Below, piece by piece: positions 15,841 through 24,713 of a stretch of 64,000 nt of DNA (positions are counted from its first letter, which is position 1; each line of letters opens with the position of its first letter). The DNA lies in the NCBI RefSeq assembly GCF_014332695.1, contig NZ_MBUA01000023.1, positions 186,001 through 250,000 on the forward strand. The letters are read 5' to 3'. The notes under the pieces were generated by a model. The model worked only from the letters and a program-made list of their open reading frames with translations, ran no database searches and was not told the DNA's origin. Made by a program: the position numbers and the translations under genes. The DNA is from Flavihumibacter stibioxidans (lineage in GTDB: Bacteria > Bacteroidota > Bacteroidia > Chitinophagales > Chitinophagaceae).

Positions 15841-17622
15841 TTATATTTTAATTTCCAGTAATTGTTTTTTCTTCTTTTCCAGCAAATCGCCGCCTTCATT
15901 CCGGAAAGCGTCAACCAGCCTGCCCTTTTCGAGGTGCAGGATAATATTGCAGGATTTTACCGTATCTATTCTGTGTGTGATCATAAAGGATGTGCGTCCC
16001 TGCATCAGTCTTTCCATGGCTTCCATGATCTGGGATTCGGTTTTCACATCCAGCGCGCTGGTAGGTTCATCAAGGATCAGGATCGGAGCATCCTTAATAA
16101 AGGCCCTTGCAATGGAAAGTCGCTGTCGTTCGCCACCCGACAGTTGCATACCGCGTTCACCGACAAGCGTGTCATACCCGTTACTGCAATTTTCAATAAA
16201 CTCATGTGCGTTGGCCATTTTTGCGGCTGCAATAATTTCTTTCCGGGTGGCGCCGGGTTTGCCATAGGCAATGTTCTCGGCAATGGAAGTGGAGAAGAGA
16301 ACCGGCTCCTGCAGAACGAGACCAAACTGGTTGCGGTAATCGGCCAGCTTGTATTGCCGGATATCCTTTCCATCAACGTAAACGGTTCCCGACTCCACAT
16401 CATAAAACCGCATCAACAGGTTGATAAGCGTAGATTTTCCGGCACCTGTTGTTCCTATTATACCCACCCTGTCACCGGTATTGACCTCAAATGAAATGTT
16501 CTGTAATATCTTTCTATCCTCTCCGTAGGAAAATGATACCTGGTCAAATTGAACCGATCCGTTACATCGGGCCAGAGGCAATGGATTCGCTGCTTCCGGC
16601 ACTTCCCTTTCCTTATCAAGAATGGTGAATACCCTGTCCACACTTACCAGTGAGGACTGGATATCATTCAGGTTTTTACTGATCCTGTCAAGCGGGCCGA
16701 AAATCTGGGCCAGGTAGGCCATAACCAGGGTCAGGTCCCCGAGTGTCATACTACCCGACTGTACTGCAATGGCGCCGAAATATAAAAAGAGGGCCGTGCC
16801 GGCAGCAAATACCATTCCGGCTAAAAAATAAAACCCTGCGGCAACCCTGGCCACCTTAACCTGGCTTTTTACGGCGTCGCCGGCCCTGGCGGCAAAACGT
16901 TCCAGCTCCATTTCTTCCTGGCCAAATGCCTTTACCACACGAAGGGAACCCAGTACCTCATGCACCACCGACATGGCTTTGCTTTCATTAACCTTTACCT
17001 TGCTCCATTCCCTGTTCAGGCGCACCGTTGAAAGCCTGGTAAGGAACATCAGTATCGGGATAATGCAGAGTGCAATCAGGGCAAGTTTCCAGTTGATCAG
17101 TAACATTACCCCAACCATGGCCAGCAAAGTGATGACAGATGAAACAAAGGATGCAAAATTGCCTATCAGGAAAGAACGGATGGCTACTGTATCATACTGG
17201 ATCCGGTACAAGGCATCGGATGTACCTTCCCGATCGTGGTAGGCAATCGACAACCGCTGGATCTGGTTAAAAAGTTTTGACCTGAAATCAAGCACCAGTT
17301 TTTCACCAACATTTGTACTGACCAGCCAGACAATGTAGGCATGAATATTATTAATGAATGCAATAAGGATCACAAATATTGCAACCACTAAAACTATTGT
17401 ACCAAATACAGGATCTGTAGAAGGAGGAAATGCAAAACCTATGTAAGCGGGTAACTGCTCTTTGCCAAAACCGCTGTCAATGAGGATCTTTAAAGGGAGG
17501 GGTTGCAGCAATGAAATGGGAGCGGCAATCAGGTTCAGCAGGAATATACCTGTCAGCTGGGGCCATAAGGGTCGGGCCTGGTTAAAAATTCGTTTTATTA
17601 TGGTAAATGACGAGTATTTCAT
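15841..17622 (-). CDS. ABC exporter, fused permease and ATPase (MsbA/lipid-glycan type)
   Basis: 593 residues. Six transmembrane helices lie in the first 320 residues, followed by an ATPase domain with Walker A GTTGAGKSTL, signature LSGGERQRLSIARA, Walker B ILILDEPTSALD and the H-loop (ITHRIDT). The half-transporter should work as a homodimer that exports a lipid-linked or hydrophobic substrate across the inner membrane. The genomic setting among glycosyltransferases and a pyruvyl transferase makes a glycolipid or glycan intermediate the likely cargo. It overlaps the upstream glycosyltransferase by 4 nt (ATGA). Confidence 0.92.
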   Translation of the reverse strand: MKYSSFTIIKRIFNQARPLWPQLTGIFLLNLIAAPISLLQPLPLKILIDSGFGKEQLPAYIGFAFPPSTDPVFGTIVLVVAIFVILIAFINNIHAYIVWLVSTNVGEKLVLDFRSKLFNQIQRLSIAYHDREGTSDALYRIQYDTVAIRSFLIGNFASFVSSVITLLAMVGVMLLINWKLALIALCIIPILMFLTRLSTVRLNREWSKVKVNESKAMSVVHEVLGSLRVVKAFGQEEMELERFAARAGDAVKSQVKVARVAAGFYFLAGMVFAAGTALFLYFGAIAVQSGSMTLGDLTLVMAYLAQIFGPLDRISKNLNDIQSSLVSVDRVFTILDKEREVPEAANPLPLARCNGSVQFDQVSFSYGEDRKILQNISFEVNTGDRVGIIGTTGAGKSTLINLLMRFYDVESGTVYVDGKDIRQYKLADYRNQFGLVLQEPVLFSTSIAENIAYGKPGATRKEIIAAAKMANAHEFIENCSNGYDTLVGERGMQLSGGERQRLSIARAFIKDAPILILDEPTSALDVKTESQIMEAMERLMQGRTSFMITHRIDTVKSCNIILHLEKGRLVDAFRNEGGDLLEKKKKQLLEIKI

Positions 17623-18794
17623 AAACAGGAAATCATTTCATTCAGCACTGTATAACTGTCAAAATAATCCTCAGCGATCTTACGTGCAGCGAGGGCATGC
17701 TTTTTATAATCGGCAGTTATTTCCTGCAATGCCTGCAATGCCCCTGCCGTATCATTAAAAGCAAACAACCCGTTTCCTGATGGCAGGTACCTGCTCCATT
17801 TTGTATCCTGGGTAATCACCGGCCTGCCCATGGCCAGGTAACAGGCGGAGCGGCATGAAAACCATCCGCTGTTGGATTTAACATAGGTCTCTTTGGCCAC
17901 TGAAAACTCTGCACAGGAAGATTCAATATAGGCCTGGTATTCATCTGTGTTCCTGACCAGCTGAAGCGGATCCCTGATGACCCAGCCGGCTTCGGTTAAC
18001 CGTTGCCGTTCTAGTTTTTTTGAACTGTCGGTTACAAGCAACTCAAATAATACGCCATGGAATTTCGCCGGCAGATCAATGAATTTTTCAAACTCCACAT
18101 CTTTCTGTCCCCATTCTTCCCCCTGGTAAATCATTTTTTCCCGGGTAGACCAGTTCATGACAGAAGACAACTTACAGATATCAGGAGAACCGGTTGTTTG
18201 CTGCCAGTAATCAAGGCAGACCGGTTGCCTGGTAACCTGCCACTTTAATCCGTATGTTGGTATGCTGCAATCTCCGGCATTGATATTCTCCCCAAAGCTG
18301 AAGAGATGACTATAATTACTAAACCTTTTATTAATGATCTCCCGGGATTTTTCAGGTTCGTAATCATTCCAGTATTGCACCTGGGTGAACATGGGGTCCG
18401 AATCAAGCAGGATGCGGACAGGGATATCAAGGTACTCATCCCGCATCCAGATCGATTCAGATATATTCAGAAAAACATCTGCCGTTTTAAATATATCGTT
18501 CCGTCTTGCATCGGCAATACCAAACCATTTACCACTTGCAACATCTTTATAGGCCCACCTGTCACCCAGTCCGAATTTCTCCATGGTTTCTTTCAGGTAC
18601 TGAATACTGTCAGACGAATCGTCCCAGGATTTTCCTTCCGACTGAAAACGGGAATACTGCATAGTGTCCTCGATATAATACACATCATGACCCAATAAAT
18701 GCAATCCCAGCGGGTATTGGATATAATCCCAGGTTACGCCGCCTGAAGGGAACAGACCGATATAGCCGGAAACAATGATTCTAAGTTTTTTCAT
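17619..18794 (-). CDS. Glycosyltransferase-like protein (GT-B type), paralogue 2
   Basis: 391 residues, a paralogue of the 13759-14928 product. It begins RIIVSGYIGLFPSGGVTWDYIQYPLGLHLLGHDVYYIED and carries the C-terminal donor-site pattern CRSACYLAMGRPVITQDTKW and GNGLFAFNDTAGALQALQEI. ATG 18794 starts at the expected Rossmann strand. It overlaps the ABC exporter by 4 nt and follows the GH/GT fusion gene by 30 nt, so one transcript probably covers 18-21 kb leftward. Two copies in one cluster suggest successive transfers onto the same glycan. Confidence 0.75.
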   Translation of the reverse strand: MKKLRIIVSGYIGLFPSGGVTWDYIQYPLGLHLLGHDVYYIEDTMQYSRFQSEGKSWDDSSDSIQYLKETMEKFGLGDRWAYKDVASGKWFGIADARRNDIFKTADVFLNISESIWMRDEYLDIPVRILLDSDPMFTQVQYWNDYEPEKSREIINKRFSNYSHLFSFGENINAGDCSIPTYGLKWQVTRQPVCLDYWQQTTGSPDICKLSSVMNWSTREKMIYQGEEWGQKDVEFEKFIDLPAKFHGVLFELLVTDSSKKLERQRLTEAGWVIRDPLQLVRNTDEYQAYIESSCAEFSVAKETYVKSNSGWFSCRSACYLAMGRPVITQDTKWSRYLPSGNGLFAFNDTAGALQALQEITADYKKHALAARKIAEDYFDSYTVLNEMISCL

Positions 18795-18824
18795 ACGGGT
18801 TTCTTCTATTGGGAGCGGCTGAAA

Positions 18825-21488
18825 TTATTCACCGGCCTCAACCAGTTGGGTTAACGAAGTTTTTTCCTCCAGTTCCCTGAAAATCTTGTTCCTCTTCTGT
18901 TTGGCATTCACCAATATCACATTTGGAATCACAGGCAGCTCCCTTGTTTCAGCCAGTTGCCGCTCTTTCTCCAGGTGGGCGAGCTGACTGAAGGATTCGG
19001 TAAGTTCGGACATTGCCATTGCCGCATCGATGATGTATTGTACAATGATCAGCATGCTGATGGCGTAAAATATCGCCATGGTTATGAATTGCCGGTCAAA
19101 ATAAGCTAACACTGAGAGGATCAGTAATACTGATACAATAACCAAACCGAATGTGTTGAGGTGGGCCCAGGTTTTGAACTTAAGCATCTGTTTTCCCTGG
19201 CCATGTTCCTCAATAACCAGCATACCCCTGCCGCCGGCAAAGAGTCCGCAGGATGCCTGCAGATCCCACTCATCAAACTGCCCGCTTCTGCGGATCCTGA
19301 CCTTTTTATCGAGCAGGTCCTGCTCAACAAGCGTAAGCCAGTCTTCTGATGATCGCCATTTTTCGTGCCACAGCTGTTGTATGTCTGACTTGCGCAGGAT
19401 CATATGTAACCAGGGTTTTCCTGAACATCGTTTACGCCAGGGGGTTAGTCCATGCTGAATCCTGCCATACAATCTTGCTACAGGTTGTATCATATGCAGG
19501 ATGGTGGTTAGTGCCCATGCTTTCAGGTATTCTGAAACAGAAGCGAACCGCCTGTCCTTATAGGCTTTGGCAGCACTTCTCCCAGCCTGGAACAGCACCG
19601 GTAAAACTGAAGCAACCAGCAGTGGAACGGCATATAAAAGACTATTCCAGAAAATGCTGAGAGCCGAAATCATTGCAAGGAAAAAGATTACCAGGTACCA
19701 TTCCGGCATCAGCAATACCATTGACACAAATGGTGATGCCTGCTGGTACACCGACTGGAACAAAGCAGCACCCCAGGTACCATGAAAGATCTTATCCTTC
19801 CGGAAGGTCAACGGCAGCGTGAGGCCATTGCCGTATATGTGACCGGCCCAGCTCAGGTGTCCCAGGTTATTGTATTTCTCCGGCCATTTCAATTCCAGCA
19901 GCGCTTCCGCCTTGCCATAGCCTTTTTGTTGTTTCCAGTACATTTTCACGGAATTCCTGCGGTGGTGCCATACCATGGCCCCCGGATGGAACCCGATTGT
20001 TTTACCGGAATACTGGATACGCCAGCATAAGTCCACATCATCCCCGGCAGAACGAAACAACGGATCACATCCACCAATTTCCAGCAATGCTGACCTGCGG
20101 AAAGCCATATTACATCCGGGAATATGTTCGGCAATTTCATCTGTAGTCAGCACATGAACAGGCCCGCCTGGTGCATTGGCCACACAGGCCGCAATAGAGC
20201 CATCTCCTTCCGGTGCGATATTGGGACCGCCGATCCCGGCATGGTCAGAATGCATAAACGCATAAGCAAGGTATTTTAACCATTGCGGATCAGGGTAGGC
20301 ATCATCATCAATATAGGCCACTATTTCCCCCTGTGATGCATACATTCCGGTATTTCGGGCACTGCTTAGTCCCCGGTTGGCAGTAACAATCAGGCGGAAA
20401 GGATATTCCCGGATAATGGATTCCACCCCATCAGTAGAACCATCACTTACAACGATCACTTCGAAGTTTGGATAATCCAGGGTCATCAGGCCATTCAGGG
20501 TATCCCTGATGGTAGGCGACCCATTATAGGTACACACTACAACCGAAATAAGCGGCAATTCAGCCTCACCCTGGAAGGGTGCTTCTGCAAACACTTTTGC
20601 AACAGCTGATAATGCCGGTTTGGGTTGACGGTCGCGTGTTACCAGTCCGAAATCCCAGTCTTCAATATCAAGGCCTCCCCGCCACCATTCATCGGTCCAG
20701 GCAAAAACAAAAGTGCCGGCACAACCACCTGAAAAAATATTCCTGACCTGCCAGTTGAGCACATCTGCCTGCTTTTCGGGGCCATTTCGCAGGCTGTCCA
20801 ATCCAATTTCCGCCAGCACCAATGGCCTGTTGCCCGAAAGATTGTGCAAGCGGAACAGATACCTTTTCAGTTTTTCTTCCGTTTCCAGGTAAACATTGAA
20901 ACAATCAAAATCAAGAAAATCAAGCCGGAGATATTCTGTGGTGGGATAATTGACATAGGTAACCAATGCCCGGGGATCTTCCTCCTTTACCACCTGGTAG
21001 AGTCTGCGGATAAACCGCTGGATTGCTTCCGGACCATACCATCTTACAATAGGAGAAGGGATCTCATTCCCGATAGCGAAACAAAGAATAGCTTCATGCT
21101 GCCGGCAGGACCTGACACCCTCTCTTACCCGGTCCATAATGCCTGCAATTCTTTCCTTATCATCCAGAAAGGTGATATGTTGTTCCCATGGCAAACCGAT
21201 CATCAGTTTCAGCCCGAACCTGGATGCCAGGTCAAGCATATACAGAGGAGGTACTGTGTAAGTCCGGACCGCATTTATCCCCATTTCCGCCATCATGGAG
21301 AAGTCTTTTTCAACTGTATCCGGAGGCGGGTATTGTTGTCCGTTTTCATCCGGTCGGAAGGTTCCGTAGGTAACGCCCTTGATATAAAATTTTTGCCCGT
21401 TTACAATGATGAACTTACCACTAATACAGGGGCGACAGTTCTTGCCCATGGGGGTTTTCTCGCCCCTGGCAGTTATTAAACGCTCCAT
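18825..21488 (-). CDS. Glycoside-hydrolase-like TIM barrel fused to GT2 glycosyltransferase and membrane tail
   Basis: 887 residues with three parts. Residues about 20-300 form a clan-A glycoside hydrolase barrel (FYIKGVTYGTF at the start, acid/base Glu142 in IGNEIP, nucleophile Glu227 in LAEIG, ending with FAWTDEWWRGG). Residues about 312-560 form a GT2 domain (SVVVCTYNGSPTI, DxD in AYIDDDAYPD at 394-396, and GDDVDLCWR in place of the usual EDVDL). Residues about 580-890 hold two hydrophobic stretches (near 585-625 and 770-820) and basic segments. Both active sites look intact. The fusion could build and trim, or transglycosylate, the same polymer at the membrane. It is the first gene of the minus-strand block. 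Confidence 0.85.
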   Translation of the reverse strand: MERLITARGEKTPMGKNCRPCISGKFIIVNGQKFYIKGVTYGTFRPDENGQQYPPPDTVEKDFSMMAEMGINAVRTYTVPPLYMLDLASRFGLKLMIGLPWEQHITFLDDKERIAGIMDRVREGVRSCRQHEAILCFAIGNEIPSPIVRWYGPEAIQRFIRRLYQVVKEEDPRALVTYVNYPTTEYLRLDFLDFDCFNVYLETEEKLKRYLFRLHNLSGNRPLVLAEIGLDSLRNGPEKQADVLNWQVRNIFSGGCAGTFVFAWTDEWWRGGLDIEDWDFGLVTRDRQPKPALSAVAKVFAEAPFQGEAELPLISVVVCTYNGSPTIRDTLNGLMTLDYPNFEVIVVSDGSTDGVESIIREYPFRLIVTANRGLSSARNTGMYASQGEIVAYIDDDAYPDPQWLKYLAYAFMHSDHAGIGGPNIAPEGDGSIAACVANAPGGPVHVLTTDEIAEHIPGCNMAFRRSALLEIGGCDPLFRSAGDDVDLCWRIQYSGKTIGFHPGAMVWHHRRNSVKMYWKQQKGYGKAEALLELKWPEKYNNLGHLSWAGHIYGNGLTLPLTFRKDKIFHGTWGAALFQSVYQQASPFVSMVLLMPEWYLVIFFLAMISALSIFWNSLLYAVPLLVASVLPVLFQAGRSAAKAYKDRRFASVSEYLKAWALTTILHMIQPVARLYGRIQHGLTPWRKRCSGKPWLHMILRKSDIQQLWHEKWRSSEDWLTLVEQDLLDKKVRIRRSGQFDEWDLQASCGLFAGGRGMLVIEEHGQGKQMLKFKTWAHLNTFGLVIVSVLLILSVLAYFDRQFITMAIFYAISMLIIVQYIIDAAMAMSELTESFSQLAHLEKERQLAETRELPVIPNVILVNAKQKRNKIFRELEEKTSLTQLVEAGE

Positions 21489-21754
21489 TACGGCTGATTT
21501 AGGTTTAATGAAAATGATTGATCCATGGCGGAAATCATAGGAATTAAATCAGCAAAAAAGAGGCAAACATTAATCGGCTTTCCGGATAAAAGATTTATCC
21601 TTATTGGGGCTGGAACTATTGAAACAATTTTAAGGGGCTACTAATCCTGGCTGGCAATAGTGGTTTTCGGGTATTTTCACGGAAAGTGTGACGAAGTTTC
21701 AAGATAATTACTATTATCCAGAATTTCAAAAATTTAACCTGATAAAGTCAGGAA

Positions 21755-21785
21755 TTCACCCGTCGGGTGGCACCCGACGGGTGAA
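21755..21785. repeat. Palindromic repeat A, copy 1
   Basis: Perfect inverted repeat with 15-bp arms around a single central base; core CACCCGTCGGGTG. It lies in the 444-bp gene-free stretch 21489-21932, which otherwise contains a copy of the same repeat and a promoter element. A third copy is at 63868-63902. Confidence 0.85.
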
Positions 21786-21862
21786 TGGAGGCTTCCGTAA
21801 TCAATTTCAGGAAAAGGCCCGCTTCTTTACGGGGTAAACGAGGATTTTAATGTGTGTGAAAG

Positions 21863-21897
21863 CCATCACCCGTCGGGTGGCACCCGACGGGTGATGG
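21863..21897. repeat. Palindromic repeat A, copy 2
   Basis: Perfect inverted repeat with 17-bp arms and the same 27-bp core as copy 1, extended by copy-specific complementary flanks (CCAT/ATGG). It is 11 bp upstream of the -7 element of the TPR gene, so it could affect that promoter. Confidence 0.85.
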
Positions 21898-21907
21898 TTC
21901 AAATCCC

Positions 21908-21915
21908 TATCTTTG
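21908..21915 (+). promoter_or_regulatory. -7 promoter element of the TPR gene
   Basis: TATCTTTG matches the Bacteroidota -7 consensus TAnnTTTG and ends 17 bp before ATG 21933. The -33 position is occupied by the palindromic repeat, and no clear TTG is seen at standard spacing. Confidence 0.5.
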
Positions 21916-21932
21916 CGGTCCATTTTACGAAT

Positions 21933-22583
21933 ATGAAGCTGTACAATTTTGTTATCCGTTATAGGCTGTTACTTGGTTTCCTGTTTCTTGCCCTTGCCAT
22001 CGTTACCAATATTTTCGCAGGTTTCTGGCCCGCCTTCCTGCCCTACCTGATTGGTGTGATCATGATCTTCGGGCATTTCTTCTTCGGTCCCATGCGCCTG
22101 ATCCAGGAATACATGGAAAATGGAGATATGGACGGGGCTGAAAAAATCCTGAACCAGGTAAAATACCCCAACCTGCTGTACAAACCCATCCGCTCGGTAT
22201 ATTATACCCTGAGGGGCAATATCGCCATGATGAAACAGGACTTTGACGGAGCAGAAATAATGATGAAAAAAGGCCTGGACCTGGGCATGCCGATGAAAGA
22301 AGCCGAAGGGGCCAGCCTGCTGCAGATGGGAATGATTGCCATGCAGAAAAGTGACCTGAAAAAAGCTGAAAGCTATATCCGTTCCGCCCTCAGCAAGGGA
22401 TTGCCTGATAAAGAAAATGAAGCGGCCGCACACCTGCAGATGTGCTCCATCATGATGACCAAGCGCGAGTTCCGTGCCGCCAAGGATTCATTCCGCAAGG
22501 CCAAGGCACTGAAACCCACCACCCCGCAGATAGTTGACCAGATCAAACAGATTGAGAAGTATATCGCCCGGATGCCAGGTTAA
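21933..22583 (+). CDS. Membrane-anchored tetratricopeptide-repeat protein
   Basis: 216 residues from ATG 21933; the longer frame from 21852 runs through the palindromic repeat and is rejected. Two transmembrane helices at about 10-28 and 30-50 are followed by TPR-like helix pairs (GNIAMMKQDFDGAEIMMKKGLDLGMPM, LLQMGMIAMQKSDLKKAESYIR, LQMCSIMMTKREFRAAKDSF). The protein is probably anchored in the inner membrane with a soluble TPR domain that mediates protein contacts. No specific partner is evident. The 3' end overlaps the convergent SRPBCC gene by 4 nt. Confidence 0.8.
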   Translation: MKLYNFVIRYRLLLGFLFLALAIVTNIFAGFWPAFLPYLIGVIMIFGHFFFGPMRLIQEYMENGDMDGAEKILNQVKYPNLLYKPIRSVYYTLRGNIAMMKQDFDGAEIMMKKGLDLGMPMKEAEGASLLQMGMIAMQKSDLKKAESYIRSALSKGLPDKENEAAAHLQMCSIMMTKREFRAAKDSFRKAKALKPTTPQIVDQIKQIEKYIARMPG

Positions 22584-23053
22584 TCAATGAGTCCGGCGCC
22601 GAATAACTCCTCCACCTTCTTCTTCCGGTAAGTAAAGATTCCGGTTAGCTGCTTCCGCACAAACAGGGCATTGGCAATATCGCCCAGTATGTAGAAGGGA
22701 ATCTTATAGTGCACGATATCCGTCATCTCCACCCCGCCTTCCACTTCCCTGAAATGGTGCTGGTGGTGCCAGAGACTGTAAGGCCCGAAACGCTGCTCAT
22801 CCACGAAATATTTACCTTTTTCAACATGGGTGATCTCCGTCATCCAGTATAAAGGGATGCCCAGTATGGGTTTCACCGTATATTCAATGATCTGACCCGG
22901 ATACATTTTTTCACCATGGTGCCTTGATTTTATCTCAAACCCCATGTAGGAAGGGGTAATGGTGGCCAGGTTGGCGGGACTGGAAAAAAAATCCCAGGCT
23001 TTATCCAGGCTCACAGGCAGGTGCTGAACAGTTTTTAAAGTATAAATTGCCAT
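22580..23053 (-). CDS. SRPBCC-family ligand-binding protein
   Basis: 157 residues from ATG 23053 (MAIYTLKTVQHLPVSLDKAWDFFSSPANLATITP). The opening strand, the helix with W.FFS.P.NL..ITP, and the strand pattern ending in HHQHHFREVEGG and DIVHYKIPF are characteristic of START-like SRPBCC proteins with the cell-division-inhibitor SulA-like (YfcH-associated) pattern. Such proteins bind hydrophobic ligands in a deep cavity; no catalytic residue can be named. Monocistronic, convergent with the TPR gene. Confidence 0.8.
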   Translation of the reverse strand: MAIYTLKTVQHLPVSLDKAWDFFSSPANLATITPSYMGFEIKSRHHGEKMYPGQIIEYTVKPILGIPLYWMTEITHVEKGKYFVDEQRFGPYSLWHHQHHFREVEGGVEMTDIVHYKIPFYILGDIANALFVRKQLTGIFTYRKKKVEELFGAGLID

Positions 23054-23218
23054 ATTGATGAATTCTGCACATACAACCACCGGCTTTACAAATTGTTCCC
23101 GGGCTTTACAGAATTACCATTTGGTATCCGGAAGTTTAACAGGCATGGTTAGCAGGAAGTTTCCAAAACCGGCTAAGTTTGCACCTTCAAAAGCTTGTAC
23201 CTGATAAACCCGATTAAA

Positions 23219-24643
23219 ATGCGCAATACCCGTCCGATATTTTCCTATACAGCCGGCTTCTTTCTGCTTTTTGTGGCAGCCATCAGCCTGCTGGAAAGTT
23301 GCGCCAATATCATCCCGCCGCTGGGTGGCCCCAAGGACACCCTGCCCCCCCGGGCAATTAACATCAATCCCAAAGATTCCACCCTTAATTTCAAGGGGCA
23401 AAGGATCGTATTGAACTTCGATGAATATGTACAGCTTGACCAGGTACAGCAAAACCTGCTGGTCAGCCCTACTCCGAAAATCAATCCCATCGTGGAGTCG
23501 CGCCTGCGCACCGTAACGGTCCGCATCAAGGATACCCTGGAACCCAATACCACTTATGTGATCAACTTCGGAAATGCCATAAGGGATGTGAATGAGAACA
23601 ATCCGCTTCGCAACTTCAGGTATGTATTTTCCACCGGCAATTTCATTGATTCCCTGGAACTGGCAGGAAAAGTACTCCTGGCCGAAACGGGAAAAACAGA
23701 CAGCACCATCACGGTAATGTTGCACAGAAGTATGGATGATTCCGCTGTGGTTAAGGAAAAGCCACGTTATTACACCAGGCTGGACAGTGCCGGCAACTTC
23801 CGGTTCCAAAACCTTGCCCCGGGTACCTATGCCGTATATGCCATCAAGGATGAAGGCGGAAGCAACAGGTATATGTCGCCCAGCCAGTTGTTTGCATTTG
23901 CAGACCGCGCGGTGGTCATCACGGGCCCGACCGAACCGCTGACCCTGTATGCCTATGCGGAACCGGACCCCCCAAAAACAACAAAACCCACCACCGCGCC
24001 TGCCGGCCGGAAAAAAGGTGAAGAAGACCAGGACCGCCGGTTGAGATATACTACAAGCCTGGAAGGCGGACAACACGATATACTGAAGCAGATCACCTTC
24101 AGTTTCCCCGAGGCATTGAAAACATTTGATTCCACCAAGCTGGTATTAACCGATGATAAATTCCAGCCCGTAACAGGATACAAACTGGAAGCTGATACCA
24201 CTGGCAGGATCTATACCCTGAGTTATAACTGGCCCCTGGACCAGCCCTACAACCTGCTGCTGGAAAAAGGACTGGCAGAGGACAGCAGCGGAAAGGGTAT
24301 TTTAAAAAGTGATACCATTTCATTCCGCACGATGAAGGACAGCGATTACGGCAGCATCAAATTCAGGTTCGCCAATATTGACACCAGCCGCAAACCTGTG
24401 CTGCAACTGGTTCAGAACGATAAGATCCTGTTCAGCTACCGGATCAGGGGAAAGGAACTGATCATACCGCGCGCCCGTCCGGCAGAGTTCGAATTGCGCA
24501 TGCTGTACGATGAAAATGAAAACGGCCGTTGGGATTTTGGTAATTTCTTCGGTCCCAAACGCCAGCCGGAAAAAGTTCAGTCCATCGGCAGGAAGATCAA
24601 TATCAAAGGGAACTGGGACAATGAGGTAGACATCTCATTGTAA
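23219..24643 (+). CDS. Ig-like domain (Big_5) surface lipoprotein
   Basis: 474 residues from ATG 23219. The signal peptide ends in a lipobox (AISLLESC, Cys near residue 28) followed by ANIIPPLGGPKDTLPPRAININP, the conserved start of Bacteroidota lipoproteins with a Big_5 Ig-like domain. Residues about 40-140 form this Ig-like domain (PKDSTLNFKGQRIVLNFDEYV), followed by strand-rich modules (SAGNFRFQNLAPGTYAVYAIKDEGG is a carboxypeptidase-regulatory-like fold) and a C-terminal FELRMLYDENENGRWDFGNF segment. Probably attached to the outer membrane. Exact function is unknown. Confidence 0.8.
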   Translation: MRNTRPIFSYTAGFFLLFVAAISLLESCANIIPPLGGPKDTLPPRAININPKDSTLNFKGQRIVLNFDEYVQLDQVQQNLLVSPTPKINPIVESRLRTVTVRIKDTLEPNTTYVINFGNAIRDVNENNPLRNFRYVFSTGNFIDSLELAGKVLLAETGKTDSTITVMLHRSMDDSAVVKEKPRYYTRLDSAGNFRFQNLAPGTYAVYAIKDEGGSNRYMSPSQLFAFADRAVVITGPTEPLTLYAYAEPDPPKTTKPTTAPAGRKKGEEDQDRRLRYTTSLEGGQHDILKQITFSFPEALKTFDSTKLVLTDDKFQPVTGYKLEADTTGRIYTLSYNWPLDQPYNLLLEKGLAEDSSGKGILKSDTISFRTMKDSDYGSIKFRFANIDTSRKPVLQLVQNDKILFSYRIRGKELIIPRARPAEFELRMLYDENENGRWDFGNFFGPKRQPEKVQSIGRKINIKGNWDNEVDISL

Positions 24644-24713
24644 TTTGTTGATTGGGGTTAAGTACGACCAAACAACAAACTGCAAACCACGAACTTCTTT
24701 TTAAATTTGTGCC

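Noticed and set aside
15227-16267. 346-codon plus-strand open frame
   Set aside because: Lies antisense to the pyruvyl transferase and ABC exporter, both unambiguous; its translation has no domain pattern.
23114-24076. 320-codon minus-strand open frame
   Set aside because: Antisense shadow of the Ig-like lipoprotein, with atypical composition.
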